In this document: piece after piece, positions 9,259-17,396 of the stretch | Numbering within the stretch: the stretch's first letter is position 1 | Layout: each line of letters starts with the position of its first letter | Source of the DNA: an uncultured Bacteroidota bacterium | Lineage (GTDB): Bacteria; Bacteroidota; Bacteroidia; AKYH767-A; 2013-40CM-41-45 | DNA length: 42,259 nucleotides | Assembly (NCBI GenBank): GCA_937871435.1 | Contig: CALMQM010000067.1 | Coordinates: forward strand, 1-42,259 | Direction: 5' to 3' | Notes under the pieces: model-generated | Seen by the model: only the letters and a program-made list of their open reading frames with translations | What the model was told of the DNA's origin: nothing | Databases searched by the model: none | Program-made: the position numbers and the translations under genes

Positions 9259-10224
9259 TTGAAAACTCCATCTCAAATAAAAAAAATAGCTCAGAAAACG
9301 CTTGATATAGAGTCAGAAGCGATTTACAATCTGAAGAATTATGTGAATGAAAATTTTGTTAAAAGCGTTCTGCTGATACAAAAAAGTAAAGGCAGAGTAG
9401 TTGTTACCGGCATCGGAAAGAGCGCTATTATAGGACAGAAAATAGTCGCGACACTTAATTCCACAGGTACACCATCCATCTTTATGCATGCAGCTGATGC
9501 GATACATGGAGATCTTGGAATTATTCAGAAAGATGATGTGATCATATGTATTTCCAAAAGCGGTGATACACCTGAAATAAAAATTCTGGTACCGCTGTTA
9601 AAATCCTGGGGCAACAAGCTCATCGCAATTGTTGGCAATATAGAATCCTACCTTGGTACTTCAGCAGACTTATGTCTCAATACTTATGTGAAACAGGAAG
9701 CGTGTCCGAATAACCTGGCTCCTACCAGTAGTTCAACCGCTCAACTGGCAATGGGAGATGCATTGGCAGTTTGTCTGCTTGAAATGAAAGGATTCTCCAG
9801 TAAGGATTTTGCAAAATATCATCCTGGTGGAGCCTTGGGAAAAAAGTTGTATTTGAAAACAAAAGACATTTTTCCACACAATGAAAGTCCAAGAGTCTTT
9901 GCTGATGATGATCTGAAAAAAGTGATTGTAGAAATTTCTTCAAAGCGATTGGGAGCAGCAGCTGTTCTTCAGAAAAACAAACTTGTGGGAATTATCACTG
10001 ATGGTGATTTGAGGAGGATGTTGCTGACCGGTAAAAGTATCGACAACATGAAGGCGAAGGATATCATGAGTGTCAATCCCAAGACTGCCGACAAGGATAT
10101 GATGGCAGTGGATGCTTTGAATCTGATGAAAACGCACAACATCTCTCAATTGATCATTACAGATAAAGGCAAATATGCTGGTATGGTTCATTTGCATGAT
10201 CTCGTGAAAGAAGGCATTCTATAA
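9259..10224 (+). CDS. kdsD: Arabinose-5-phosphate isomerase (KdsD/KpsF/GutQ family)
   Basis: Converts ribulose 5-phosphate to arabinose 5-phosphate, the first step of Kdo synthesis for lipopolysaccharide. An N-terminal SIS domain carries VVTGIGKSAIIGQKIVATLN and the AADAIHGDLG segment; it continues through EACPNNLAPTSSSTAQLAMGDALA and KYHPGGALGKKLY. Two CBS domains follow, with GIITDGDLRRML and the C-terminal HLHDLVKEG. The frame is open from a TTG at 9205, but that codon lies in a -7 promoter box. A TTG at 9259 gives a 321-residue protein beginning MKTPSQIKKIAQ, which matches the N-terminal spacing I remember for flavobacterial homologues. A GTG at 9220 is the other option. The gene is divergent from recQ and followed after 110 nt by tatC. 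Confidence 0.9.
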   Translation: MKTPSQIKKIAQKTLDIESEAIYNLKNYVNENFVKSVLLIQKSKGRVVVTGIGKSAIIGQKIVATLNSTGTPSIFMHAADAIHGDLGIIQKDDVIICISKSGDTPEIKILVPLLKSWGNKLIAIVGNIESYLGTSADLCLNTYVKQEACPNNLAPTSSSTAQLAMGDALAVCLLEMKGFSSKDFAKYHPGGALGKKLYLKTKDIFPHNESPRVFADDDLKKVIVEISSKRLGAAAVLQKNKLVGIITDGDLRRMLLTGKSIDNMKAKDIMSVNPKTADKDMMAVDALNLMKTHNISQLIITDKGKYAGMVHLHDLVKEGIL

Positions 10225-10334
10225 GGTTGTGAAACATGGCGATTTCTTCTTGTTAATAAATCAAAGAATCGGGTTCAATACAATTCCTTCCAAACAAATC
10301 TTTACAATTTCAAAAAGCTATCTTTACCGCCCAA

Positions 10335-11174
10335 ATGGCGATTTTTAATTTCCTCAACCCTGATAAAAACCCAACCGGCGAGATGTCCTTTCTCGGACAT
10401 CTGGAGGCATTACGCTGGCACCTCTTCCGCTCCGTAGTGGTAGTGATGTCGCTCGCATTGATCCTCTTTTTCTTCAAGGAATTTCTTTTTGACGGAGTAT
10501 TGCTTGCACCGAAAAACCCACACTTTATTACCTATCGTGCACTTTGTCATTTGTCAGCCAAACTGAACCTGGGTGATGACTTATGTATCACCACCAGTCC
10601 GTTCATTCTGATCAGTACAGATATTTCAGCACAGTTTACAACACATATGTGGGTGGCCTTTATTGCAGGTTTGGTGTGCGGCTTTCCGTATGTGGTCTGG
10701 GAACTCTGGAGATTCATCAAGCCTGCATTGCATGAGAAAGAGCGCCGCTATGCAACCGGTATTGTTTTCTATACATCCTTTCTTTTTCTGCTTGGAGTAT
10801 TATTCGGATATTACATTATCACACCGATGACAGTAAATTTCCTGGGTAATTATCAGGTAAGTACCGAGGTTCAAAATACAATTACACTGGATAGTTTTAT
10901 CTCCACGGTAACCACGATGACTTTACTTACCGGAATTGTTTTTGAATTGCCCATTGTCGTCTATTTCCTTACGCAAATAGGAATTCTCACTCCGACTTTT
11001 ATGCGTACCTACCGCAGGCACGCTGTGGTAGTGATTCTGGTGATAGCAGCGGTGATCACTCCGACATCTGATGCCACCACACTGATAATGGTTGCGCTTC
11101 CGCTCTATTTCCTCTATGAGATCAGTATTTTCGTAAGCGCTTATGTAATCCGCAGTAAAAATAAAATTGCTTAG
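10335..11174 (+). CDS. tatC: Sec-independent protein translocase TatC
   Basis: 279-residue inner-membrane core of the twin-arginine translocase, which exports folded proteins with RR signal peptides. The N-terminal EMSFLGHLEALRWHLFRS stretch is the TatC hallmark, with the conserved Glu just before the first membrane helix. Also visible are the GFPYVVWELWRFIKPALHEKER segment, the YYIITPMTVNFLG region, a FELPIVVYFL helix and the closing AAVITPTSDATT motif. Six hydrophobic segments are present. An extended periplasmic loop after the first helix is common in Bacteroidota TatC. No tatA or tatB lies in the window. The downstream AhpD-like gene begins 12 nt after the stop, so the two are likely co-transcribed. 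Confidence 0.96.
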   Translation: MAIFNFLNPDKNPTGEMSFLGHLEALRWHLFRSVVVVMSLALILFFFKEFLFDGVLLAPKNPHFITYRALCHLSAKLNLGDDLCITTSPFILISTDISAQFTTHMWVAFIAGLVCGFPYVVWELWRFIKPALHEKERRYATGIVFYTSFLFLLGVLFGYYIITPMTVNFLGNYQVSTEVQNTITLDSFISTVTTMTLLTGIVFELPIVVYFLTQIGILTPTFMRTYRRHAVVVILVIAAVITPTSDATTLIMVALPLYFLYEISIFVSAYVIRSKNKIA

Positions 11175-11186
11175 TTTGAACTCTCC

Positions 11187-11531
11187 ATGGATAAAGCCGT
11201 TATAGAATTCAATGAATACAGGACGCGGATGAACGAACGTATCCTGGCAAACGACAATTTGGTGATCAGGAGATTGTTTAATCTGGATACCAATACATAC
11301 ACATCCGGTGCATTGTCTGTGAAAGTGAAAGAACTCATGGGCCTGGTTGCTTCAATGGTTCTTCGTTGTGACGATTGCATTAAATATCATCTTGGAAAAT
11401 GCAAAGATGAAGGTGTCACCACTGAGGAAATTTTTGAAGTTTTTGCTGTCGCGAACATTGTCGGCGGAACAATTGTGATTCCACATTTGCGCCGTGCTGT
11501 TGAATACTGGGAAGCATTGCAAGCCGGATGA
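11187..11531 (+). CDS. Carboxymuconolactone decarboxylase / AhpD-like protein
   Basis: 114-residue small alpha-helical protein with the CxxC-x3-H signature of the AhpD/CMD superfamily (C61, C64 and H68 in RCDDCIKYHLGKC). The TTEEIFEVFAVANIVGGTIVIPH segment that follows is typical. Proteins with this motif act as peroxidase-linked thiol reductants or are uncharacterised; the redox motif is intact, so a thiol-disulfide role is plausible but the substrate is unknown. It starts 12 nt after tatC and ends 36 nt before the DUF5686 gene, in an apparent plus-strand operon. Confidence 0.85.
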   Translation: MDKAVIEFNEYRTRMNERILANDNLVIRRLFNLDTNTYTSGALSVKVKELMGLVASMVLRCDDCIKYHLGKCKDEGVTTEEIFEVFAVANIVGGTIVIPHLRRAVEYWEALQAG

Positions 11532-11567
11532 TCTGCCAGATACACGGCAATTGAGCCGGTAAATAGT

Positions 11568-14048
11568 ATGCTAAAAAACGCCCTCCTCTTTTTATCTTCT
11601 TTACTGATCCTGTTGAGTTCTTCGCCGGAAGCGAAAGGTCAGGTTACGCGTGTAAGCGGACGTGTCTATGATCCATTGACGAATGAACCTGTTGCTTTCG
11701 CGAGTATTTTATTTCTTGGGACAACTACGGGAAAAAACACTGACATTGACGGCAACTTTTCCATCGAAACAATGGAGAATGTAGACAGCCTGCGAGTTAC
11801 ATTCATTGGTTACTTACCTGCAACATTGCCAGTACAAAGACACAAAACACAGGTGATCAACATTGCTCTTCGCGCGAATAAATTTGATTTGCCGGAAGTC
11901 GTGATAAAGGCGGGAGAAAACCCGGCATTGATTCTCCTTAGAAAAGTGCTCGACAACAAACCAAAAAATGACCGAAGTGAGCTTACTTCATTTCAGTATG
12001 AATCGTATAACAAGCTTGAATTTGACATCAACAACATTACGGATAAATTTAAACAGAAAAGAATCTTCAAACCGTTTCAATTCATTTTTGATAATGTTGA
12101 TTCCTCCACTTCCAACAAGATTCCCTACCTGCCGGTATTTCTGACGGAAACAGTTTCAGATGTGTACTTCCGTTCAGATCCCACACACCGTAAAGAAGTT
12201 ATTAAAGCAAGTAAAATTTCGGGTGTAGAAAATGAAACAGTATCTCAATATCTGGGAGATTTGTATTCGAATATAAATATTTACGACAACTACATTTACC
12301 TTTTTCAAAAAGGTTTTGTGAGTCCGATTTCCGGCCTGTCACAGTTGTATTACAAATATTCTCTGATGGATAGCGCATTTATCGGCAACAACTGGTGTTA
12401 TAAAGTAACCTTTCATCCACGCAGAAAACAGGAATTGACATTTAATGGTGAAATGTGGATTGCGGACTCTTCATTTGCCATTCGAAAAATAAATATGCGC
12501 ATCGCGTCAGACGCGAACATCAATTTTATCGAAGACCTTGCACTTGTTCATGATTACGAATATGTAAACAACGAACATTGGATGCTGACAAAAGAAGTGA
12601 TTGTTGTGAATCTGGCTCCAACAGAAACCAAATCAAAACAAACAACCGGATTTATTGGAAGGAAGACAACATTTTACAGAAAGTTTGTACTGGATCAGCC
12701 CAAGGATGTAGATTTTTTCAAAGGGTCAGAAGTTGATTTGACAGAAGATGCCAAGAAACATTCATTGTCTTATTGGGACTCCACACGTGCAGAAAGTCTG
12801 TCCAAAAATGAACGCGCGATTTATACCATGATAGATACCATCAAAACAATTCCTGCTTACAAAAGATGGTCTGATCTGGTAAAAGTTTTTGCTACAGGAT
12901 ACAAAGCGGCGGGCCTGGTAGAAATTGGACCTGTGTACACATTTGTCAGTTCCAATTCCGTGGAAGGATTGCGCCTACGTTTTGGCGGACAAACCAGCAA
13001 TAAATTCAGTGAACGGCTTGTAATTGACGGTTACGGCGCATACGGAACAAAGGATGAAAGATTTAAATACGGAGGGACTACACGATTTTTTATTACTAAA
13101 AAACCGCGAGTAATAGTCGGTGGAGAATACAAGCACGATGTGGAACAATTGGGAAAGAGTGCGAATGCTTTTGCCGACGACAATTTTTTCGCTACTGTTT
13201 TGCGAAGAGAAAAGAGTAACAAGCTCAACGACATTGACCAGGAAAAAATCTACCTGGAGAATGAATGGGTGGAAGGTTTCAGCAACCGGATTTCATTTAC
13301 ACACAGCGAGTATAAACCATTGGGAATTCTGGACTACACCTATTATCTGAATGACGCGAAAACAGATTCCTCAAATAAGATTAATAATTCTGAAGTGAGT
13401 TTGTATGTTCGTTTTGCATACAAAGAAAGATTTGTAAGTGGAAAAGTTGACCGCCTTTCATTAGGAACACGTTATCCAATTTTGCACCTTCAATATTCAC
13501 ATGGATTAAAAGATGTTATTTACAGTTCTTTTGTGTATGATAAACTTCGCTTTAAAATAGAGGACAATATTTATCTCGGAAATTTTGGTATTTTTAGTTA
13601 CAGTGCTGAAGTTGCAAAAATTTTCCAGGCACTTCCCTACCCATTGCTCTTTATTCATCCAGGGAACAATTCATTTGTTTATGATAAAGCCGCATTTAAC
13701 CTGATGAATTTTTATGAATTCGTGAGTGATGAATATGTGAGTATTAAAGCGGAGCATCACTTTGGAGGAATTTTTCTTGACAGGATTCCGGCATTGAGAA
13801 AATTAAAATGGAGAGAAGTTGCAACTTTTAGTGGCGTGATAGGAAAACTCTCTCCGAAAAACAGAAGATTACTTTCGAACCCGGACGTATTTTACAACAT
13901 GGAGAAAAAACCCTATATGGAAGTAGGTGTTGGAATCGAAAACATTTTTAAAGTATTACGCATCGATAACATTTGGAGAATTTCTTATCTCGATCACCCC
14001 GGCATTTCAAAAGTTGCCATATTGGGAACCGTATCCCTTTCATTCTGA
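11568..14048 (+). CDS. DUF5686 / CarboxypepD-reg-like outer-membrane protein
   Basis: 826-residue exported protein. A signal peptide covers ~1-25 (MLKNALLFLSSLLILLSS..., cut after KGQ). A carboxypeptidase-regulatory-like beta-sandwich follows (~28-105: SGRVYDPLTNEPVAFASILF, then DIDGNFSI and FIGY). The remainder matches the DUF5686 type common in Bacteroidota: an N-terminal region beginning with LLRKVLDNKP and YESYNK, then many amphipathic strands ending in an aromatic residue (AILGTVSLSF), as in an outer-membrane beta-barrel. Its function is not established; similar proteins resemble TonB-receptor accessory barrels. It lies between the tatC block and lptB, which suggests an envelope role. 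Identification of the family is from memory of its architecture. Confidence 0.85.
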   Translation: MLKNALLFLSSLLILLSSSPEAKGQVTRVSGRVYDPLTNEPVAFASILFLGTTTGKNTDIDGNFSIETMENVDSLRVTFIGYLPATLPVQRHKTQVINIALRANKFDLPEVVIKAGENPALILLRKVLDNKPKNDRSELTSFQYESYNKLEFDINNITDKFKQKRIFKPFQFIFDNVDSSTSNKIPYLPVFLTETVSDVYFRSDPTHRKEVIKASKISGVENETVSQYLGDLYSNINIYDNYIYLFQKGFVSPISGLSQLYYKYSLMDSAFIGNNWCYKVTFHPRRKQELTFNGEMWIADSSFAIRKINMRIASDANINFIEDLALVHDYEYVNNEHWMLTKEVIVVNLAPTETKSKQTTGFIGRKTTFYRKFVLDQPKDVDFFKGSEVDLTEDAKKHSLSYWDSTRAESLSKNERAIYTMIDTIKTIPAYKRWSDLVKVFATGYKAAGLVEIGPVYTFVSSNSVEGLRLRFGGQTSNKFSERLVIDGYGAYGTKDERFKYGGTTRFFITKKPRVIVGGEYKHDVEQLGKSANAFADDNFFATVLRREKSNKLNDIDQEKIYLENEWVEGFSNRISFTHSEYKPLGILDYTYYLNDAKTDSSNKINNSEVSLYVRFAYKERFVSGKVDRLSLGTRYPILHLQYSHGLKDVIYSSFVYDKLRFKIEDNIYLGNFGIFSYSAEVAKIFQALPYPLLFIHPGNNSFVYDKAAFNLMNFYEFVSDEYVSIKAEHHFGGIFLDRIPALRKLKWREVATFSGVIGKLSPKNRRLLSNPDVFYNMEKKPYMEVGVGIENIFKVLRIDNIWRISYLDHPGISKVAILGTVSLSF

Positions 14049-14156
14049 TTTTGGCAGATCGGCAGGATTAAGCATCTTTGCAGCGTGATTTCAGAAAAAT
14101 CATTTTCCGGATAAAACCTGAACAATTCACTTCATCATTCTTGTTATCGCCACTTT

Positions 14157-14882
14157 ATGTTATTACGCTCTGAAAACCTGATCAAACGTTACAAGCAGAG
14201 GACTGTTGTAGACAACGTATCCATACAGGTTCGTCAGGGTGAAATTGTGGGTTTGCTGGGGCCAAACGGTGCCGGAAAAACAACTTCCTTTTACATGATT
14301 GTTGGTTTGATCAAACCCAATGAAGGAAAAATTTACCTGGATGATCAGGAAATCACCAATCTCCCGATGTACAAGCGATCACAATTGGGAATTGGTTATC
14401 TGGCACAGGAAGCGTCTGTGTTCCGAAAGTTGAGCGTAGAAGACAATATCAAAGCGGTGTTGGAAATGACTAAACTGAGTAAAGCGGAACAGACGGATAA
14501 ACTGGAATCATTGCTGCAGGAATTTGGACTCAACAGAATACGTAAAAACAGAGGAGATTTACTTTCCGGTGGAGAAAGAAGACGAACTGAAATTGCCCGT
14601 GCTCTGGCTGTTGATCCAAAATTTATTTTACTTGATGAACCTTTTGCGGGAGTAGACCCAATCGCTGTGGAAGATATTCAAAGCATTGTCTCTTTGCTGA
14701 AACACAGAAATATCGGTGTGCTGATTACTGATCACAATGTTCACGAAACATTGACCATTACAGACCGTGCTTATTTACTGTTTGAAGGAAAAATTCTGAA
14801 AGCAGGTACTGCCGAAGAGCTGGCCGCCGATGAGCAGGTGAGAAAAGTTTATCTGGGACAAAATTTTGAGCTCAGAAAATAA
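14157..14882 (+). CDS. lptB: LPS export ABC transporter ATPase LptB
   Basis: 241-residue cytoplasmic ATPase that powers LptFG extraction of lipopolysaccharide from the inner membrane. Walker [10 protein letters not shown] is at 35-43, the Q-loop Gln at 84, the signature LSGGE at 136-140 followed by [11 protein letters not shown], Walker [10 protein letters not shown] with D160 and E161, and the H-loop His at 193 in [10 protein letters not shown]. The [20 protein letters not shown] stretch is characteristic of LptB. Length is normal. It lies 108 nt after the DUF5686 gene and near kdsD, consistent with an LPS theme. A dyad (14897-14912, AAATTT-TCTG-AAATTT) just downstream has no clear T tract, so I do not call a terminator. 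Confidence 0.95.
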   Translation: MLLRSENLIKRYKQRTVVDNVSIQVRQGEIVGLLGPNGAGKTTSFYMIVGLIKPNEGKIYLDDQEITNLPMYKRSQLGIGYLAQEASVFRKLSVEDNIKAVLEMTKLSKAEQTDKLESLLQEFGLNRIRKNRGDLLSGGERRRTEIARALAVDPKFILLDEPFAGVDPIAVEDIQSIVSLLKHRNIGVLITDHNVHETLTITDRAYLLFEGKILKAGTAEELAADEQVRKVYLGQNFELRK

Positions 14883-15000
14883 AATACTCCTATAAATTTT
14901 CTGAAATTTCTTCCTGTCGGCATATGGCAGACAGTAAGGACATCTCACATCAACAATTTAGGTGTACTATAAGTGCAGATATCCGGGTGTCTGTCGGATT

Positions 15001-15252
15001 TCAATTGGCATTGAGCACAAAGTGGTAGGATTCCATGATTGGATTTGAAAGAAGTTTTTTACAAGCCTCATCCACTTTGTTTTGAGCTTCTTCTTTTGTT
15101 CCTGCTTCAACTTCCAGAGTGATGTGCTTACCAATCCGAACGTTCCCTATTTCCTTTAATCCCATATTTGACAAACCGTGTCCAACGGCTTTGCCTTGAG
15201 GATCAAGAAGTGCTTTAAGAGGCATGACATCAATTTCCGCTGTAAATTTCAT
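15001..15252 (-). CDS. purS: Phosphoribosylformylglycinamidine synthase subunit PurS
   Basis: 83-residue subunit that bridges PurL and PurQ in the fourth step of purine biosynthesis. The MKFTAEIDVMPLKALLDPQG start, the GLSNMG and IGKHITLEVEAG segments and the ANKLLSNPIMESY-like end are characteristic, and the length is normal. A separate PurS implies that this organism uses the split PurS/PurQ/small-PurL enzyme and not the fused ~1200-residue PurL. purQ and purL are not in the window. It lies 10 nt after pssA on the same strand, so the two are probably one transcript despite unrelated pathways. Confidence 0.92.
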   Translation of the reverse strand: MKFTAEIDVMPLKALLDPQGKAVGHGLSNMGLKEIGNVRIGKHITLEVEAGTKEEAQNKVDEACKKLLSNPIMESYHFVLNAN

Positions 15253-15262
15253 GGATCAGTAT

Positions 15263-15994
15263 TTATGAGGTTTGCTTTTGAGTAGAATTTTGAATGATTG
15301 ACAAAAGTACATAACAACCTATAATGATGGGGATGGCTGCAAAGAAAAAGAATGGAATGAGGAGGGCTGAAATAAGGAGAAGGATATATTGAAATTTGTT
15401 GTTTTTAAAACTCATGTCTTTGAACTTTAGAGAAAATAGCGGCAACTCCGAAACCAGCAGAAAGGAACAAATAACGGAGAAGACGATAAGGAAGTACGGA
15501 TTCAGAATTATGGGTCCAAAAGCATTCAGATCCTGTTTTAACATTAATGGAAATGATACTACTAAGAGCGTATTTGCGGGGGTTGGTAGTCCGATAAATG
15601 AAGTGCTTTGCCTGGTATCAATGTTAAATTTTGCCAGTCTGAGAGCTGAAAAAACGGTGATAACAAATGGGAAAAACTGCAGAATTTGTCTTAAACTATT
15701 AGATTCGATGATTGTCGATAAATTAGACATTTGCAATAACTTAAACACTATTAACCCTGGAACAAATCCAAAGCTGACTGCGTCAGCTAATGAGTCAAGT
15801 TCTTTTCCGATTGGGGAAGTAACATGCAATGCTCTTGCGACCATTCCATCCAACAGGTCAAAGAAGGCTGCAATGAAAACCAAATAAGCAGCCCAATCGA
15901 GATGGTTTCTGAAAACCATAACACTTGCCACACAGCCGCAGAATAAATTGAGGCAAGTGAGCGCATTGGGGATTTGTTGTCGAATGAAATTCAT
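15263..15994 (-). CDS. pssA: CDP-diacylglycerol--serine O-phosphatidyltransferase
   Basis: Makes phosphatidylserine, the precursor of phosphatidylethanolamine, in the inner membrane. The CDP-alcohol phosphatidyltransferase signature D-x2-DG-x2-AR-x8-G-x3-D-x3-D is complete in DLLDGMVAR through GKELDSLAD. Several hydrophobic helices follow and the length (243 residues) is usual. The frame is open to an ATG at 16033, but that codon overlaps the -33 box of a good promoter, and the ATG at 15994 (MNFIRQQIPNALTCLNLFCG) matches the normal family N-terminus, so 15994 is chosen. purS follows after 10 nt. Confidence 0.94.
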   Translation of the reverse strand: MNFIRQQIPNALTCLNLFCGCVASVMVFRNHLDWAAYLVFIAAFFDLLDGMVARALHVTSPIGKELDSLADAVSFGFVPGLIVFKLLQMSNLSTIIESNSLRQILQFFPFVITVFSALRLAKFNIDTRQSTSFIGLPTPANTLLVVSFPLMLKQDLNAFGPIILNPYFLIVFSVICSFLLVSELPLFSLKFKDMSFKNNKFQYILLLISALLIPFFFFAAIPIIIGCYVLLSIIQNSTQKQTS

Positions 15995-16000
15995 GTGGCT

Positions 16001-16030
16001 CAAAATTAGTTTTTCATTTGGTTTTTCAAA
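16001..16030 (-). promoter_or_regulatory. Promoter of pssA-purS
   Basis: On the minus strand TTTG (16027-16030) is followed by 18 nt and then TAATTTTG (16001-16008), matching the Bacteroidota TTTG-N~19-TAnnTTTG promoter. It lies six bases ahead of the chosen pssA ATG, so the message would be almost leaderless. Confidence 0.7.
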
Positions 16031-16268
16031 CATTTTCGCTCAAAAGCATGTTCGTAACATCTTCGATTTTCACTCTGAAAAGAACCTTCAAACGCATTGA
16101 ATTCCTGTATCTTTTATCCCTGTTTCAGGTATAAGTATTCACAATCAAAATACCGCTGTTGGCGTAATGTGCAACTGAGGTATCGACTTGAAAATGGTAA
16201 TTTTACATTCATTGTAAAGAACAATAAAAGCAGGTGCAGGACGTTTCGTCTGGTATCCTAATTTAAGA

Positions 16269-17345
16269 ATGAATATGCACTCAAAAAAAACTTTACTCAG
16301 CCTTGTCTTTAGTAGTATCTCGTTGATAACAATGGCCCAGGCGCCGAAGTACAGCAATGAATTTTTGTCAATCGGAGTTGGCGGAAGACCGATGGGTATG
16401 TCAGGAGCTGTAGTTGCCGGTGTGGATGATGCTACTGCAGCTGTGTGGAATCCGGCAGGATTAACCGGTATCGAAGGCAATCTCCAGATTGCTGCAATGC
16501 ATGCCGAGTTGTTTGCCGGCATTTCAAAATTTGATTATGCGACGCTTGCAACAAAAATCGATTCTGCCAGAACTCTGGGATTTTCCATCGTTCGTTTCGG
16601 AACAGATGATATTCCAAACACTTTGGACCTGATAGACGCTTCCGGTGTCATTGATTATTCTAAAATCAAATCTTTTTCCATAGCGGATTATGCCTTCTTG
16701 TTCAGTTATGCCAAGATTTCAAAAATAGCCGGACTCCGATTTGGTGGTAATGCAAAGATTATTCATCGTAAAGCCGGAGATTTCGGTAAAGCCTGGGGAT
16801 TTGGATTTGATCTCGGAGCGCAATATCACAGCAATGGCTGGGAATTCGGGATCATGGCTAAAGATGTCACCTCCACTTACAATGCCTGGAGCTACAATAC
16901 CGATTTGCTGGAAGAAACTTATAGCAAAACAAATAACGAGATTCCAAAAAACACCACTGAAATTACTTTGCCGAAACTGATTCTCGGAGCCGGTTACAAA
17001 TACGAATTCAGCAAAAAAATCACCGGACGCATGGAGCTGAATGCGGACATGACTTTTGACGGACAAAGAAACGTTCTGATCAGTTCTAATCCGGTGAGTG
17101 TGGATCCACACATCGGACTGGAGATCGGTTATGCAAACTTTATTTTCCTCCGGGGTGGTATACAGAACATTCAGAAAGTAAAAGATTTTGACGGACGTTC
17201 TTCCACAATTGTTCAACCGAATATGGGTGTTGGTTTGCGCCTGGGCAAGCTCACAATTGATTACGCACTCACCAATATCGGCAGCCAGGAAATTCTTTAT
17301 TCAAACGTATTTTCACTTAAACTGGATATCTACAAACACAAATAA
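16269..17345 (+). CDS. PorV/PorQ-family outer-membrane protein (PorV2-like)
   Basis: 358-residue protein with a signal peptide (~1-24, cut near TMAQA). It continues with FLSIGVGGRPMGMSGAVVAG and DDATAAVWNPAGLTGI, a signature of the PorV/PorQ and FadL-like barrel family. The rest alternates strands and ends in a typical barrel terminus (NVFSLKLDIYKHK). In T9SS, PorV is the outer-membrane shuttle that binds cargo C-terminal signals and brings them to the PorU sortase. The gene lies 51 nt before a PorU-like C25 peptidase, so it is best read as the second, PorV2-type copy seen in many Bacteroidota. ATG codons at 16269 and 16275 are both possible starts. A 6-bp dyad (TTTACA at 16202-16207, TGTAAA at 16213-16218) lies upstream. 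Confidence 0.85.
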   Translation: MNMHSKKTLLSLVFSSISLITMAQAPKYSNEFLSIGVGGRPMGMSGAVVAGVDDATAAVWNPAGLTGIEGNLQIAAMHAELFAGISKFDYATLATKIDSARTLGFSIVRFGTDDIPNTLDLIDASGVIDYSKIKSFSIADYAFLFSYAKISKIAGLRFGGNAKIIHRKAGDFGKAWGFGFDLGAQYHSNGWEFGIMAKDVTSTYNAWSYNTDLLEETYSKTNNEIPKNTTEITLPKLILGAGYKYEFSKKITGRMELNADMTFDGQRNVLISSNPVSVDPHIGLEIGYANFIFLRGGIQNIQKVKDFDGRSSTIVQPNMGVGLRLGKLTIDYALTNIGSQEILYSNVFSLKLDIYKHK

Positions 17346-17396
17346 TGCATTGAATTCGCTCAAATCAAAGAGTGAAATACAAGCTAAAAGATTCCT

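Noticed and set aside
10319-10326. TATCTTTA ahead of tatC as a promoter
   Set aside because: It is one mismatch from TAnnTTTG but has no -33 box at a workable spacing, so not listed as a feature.
14921-14942. Dyad CTGTC/GACAG between lptB and purS, considered as a terminator
   Set aside because: The stem is only 5 bp plus a mismatch and lacks a T tract on either strand.
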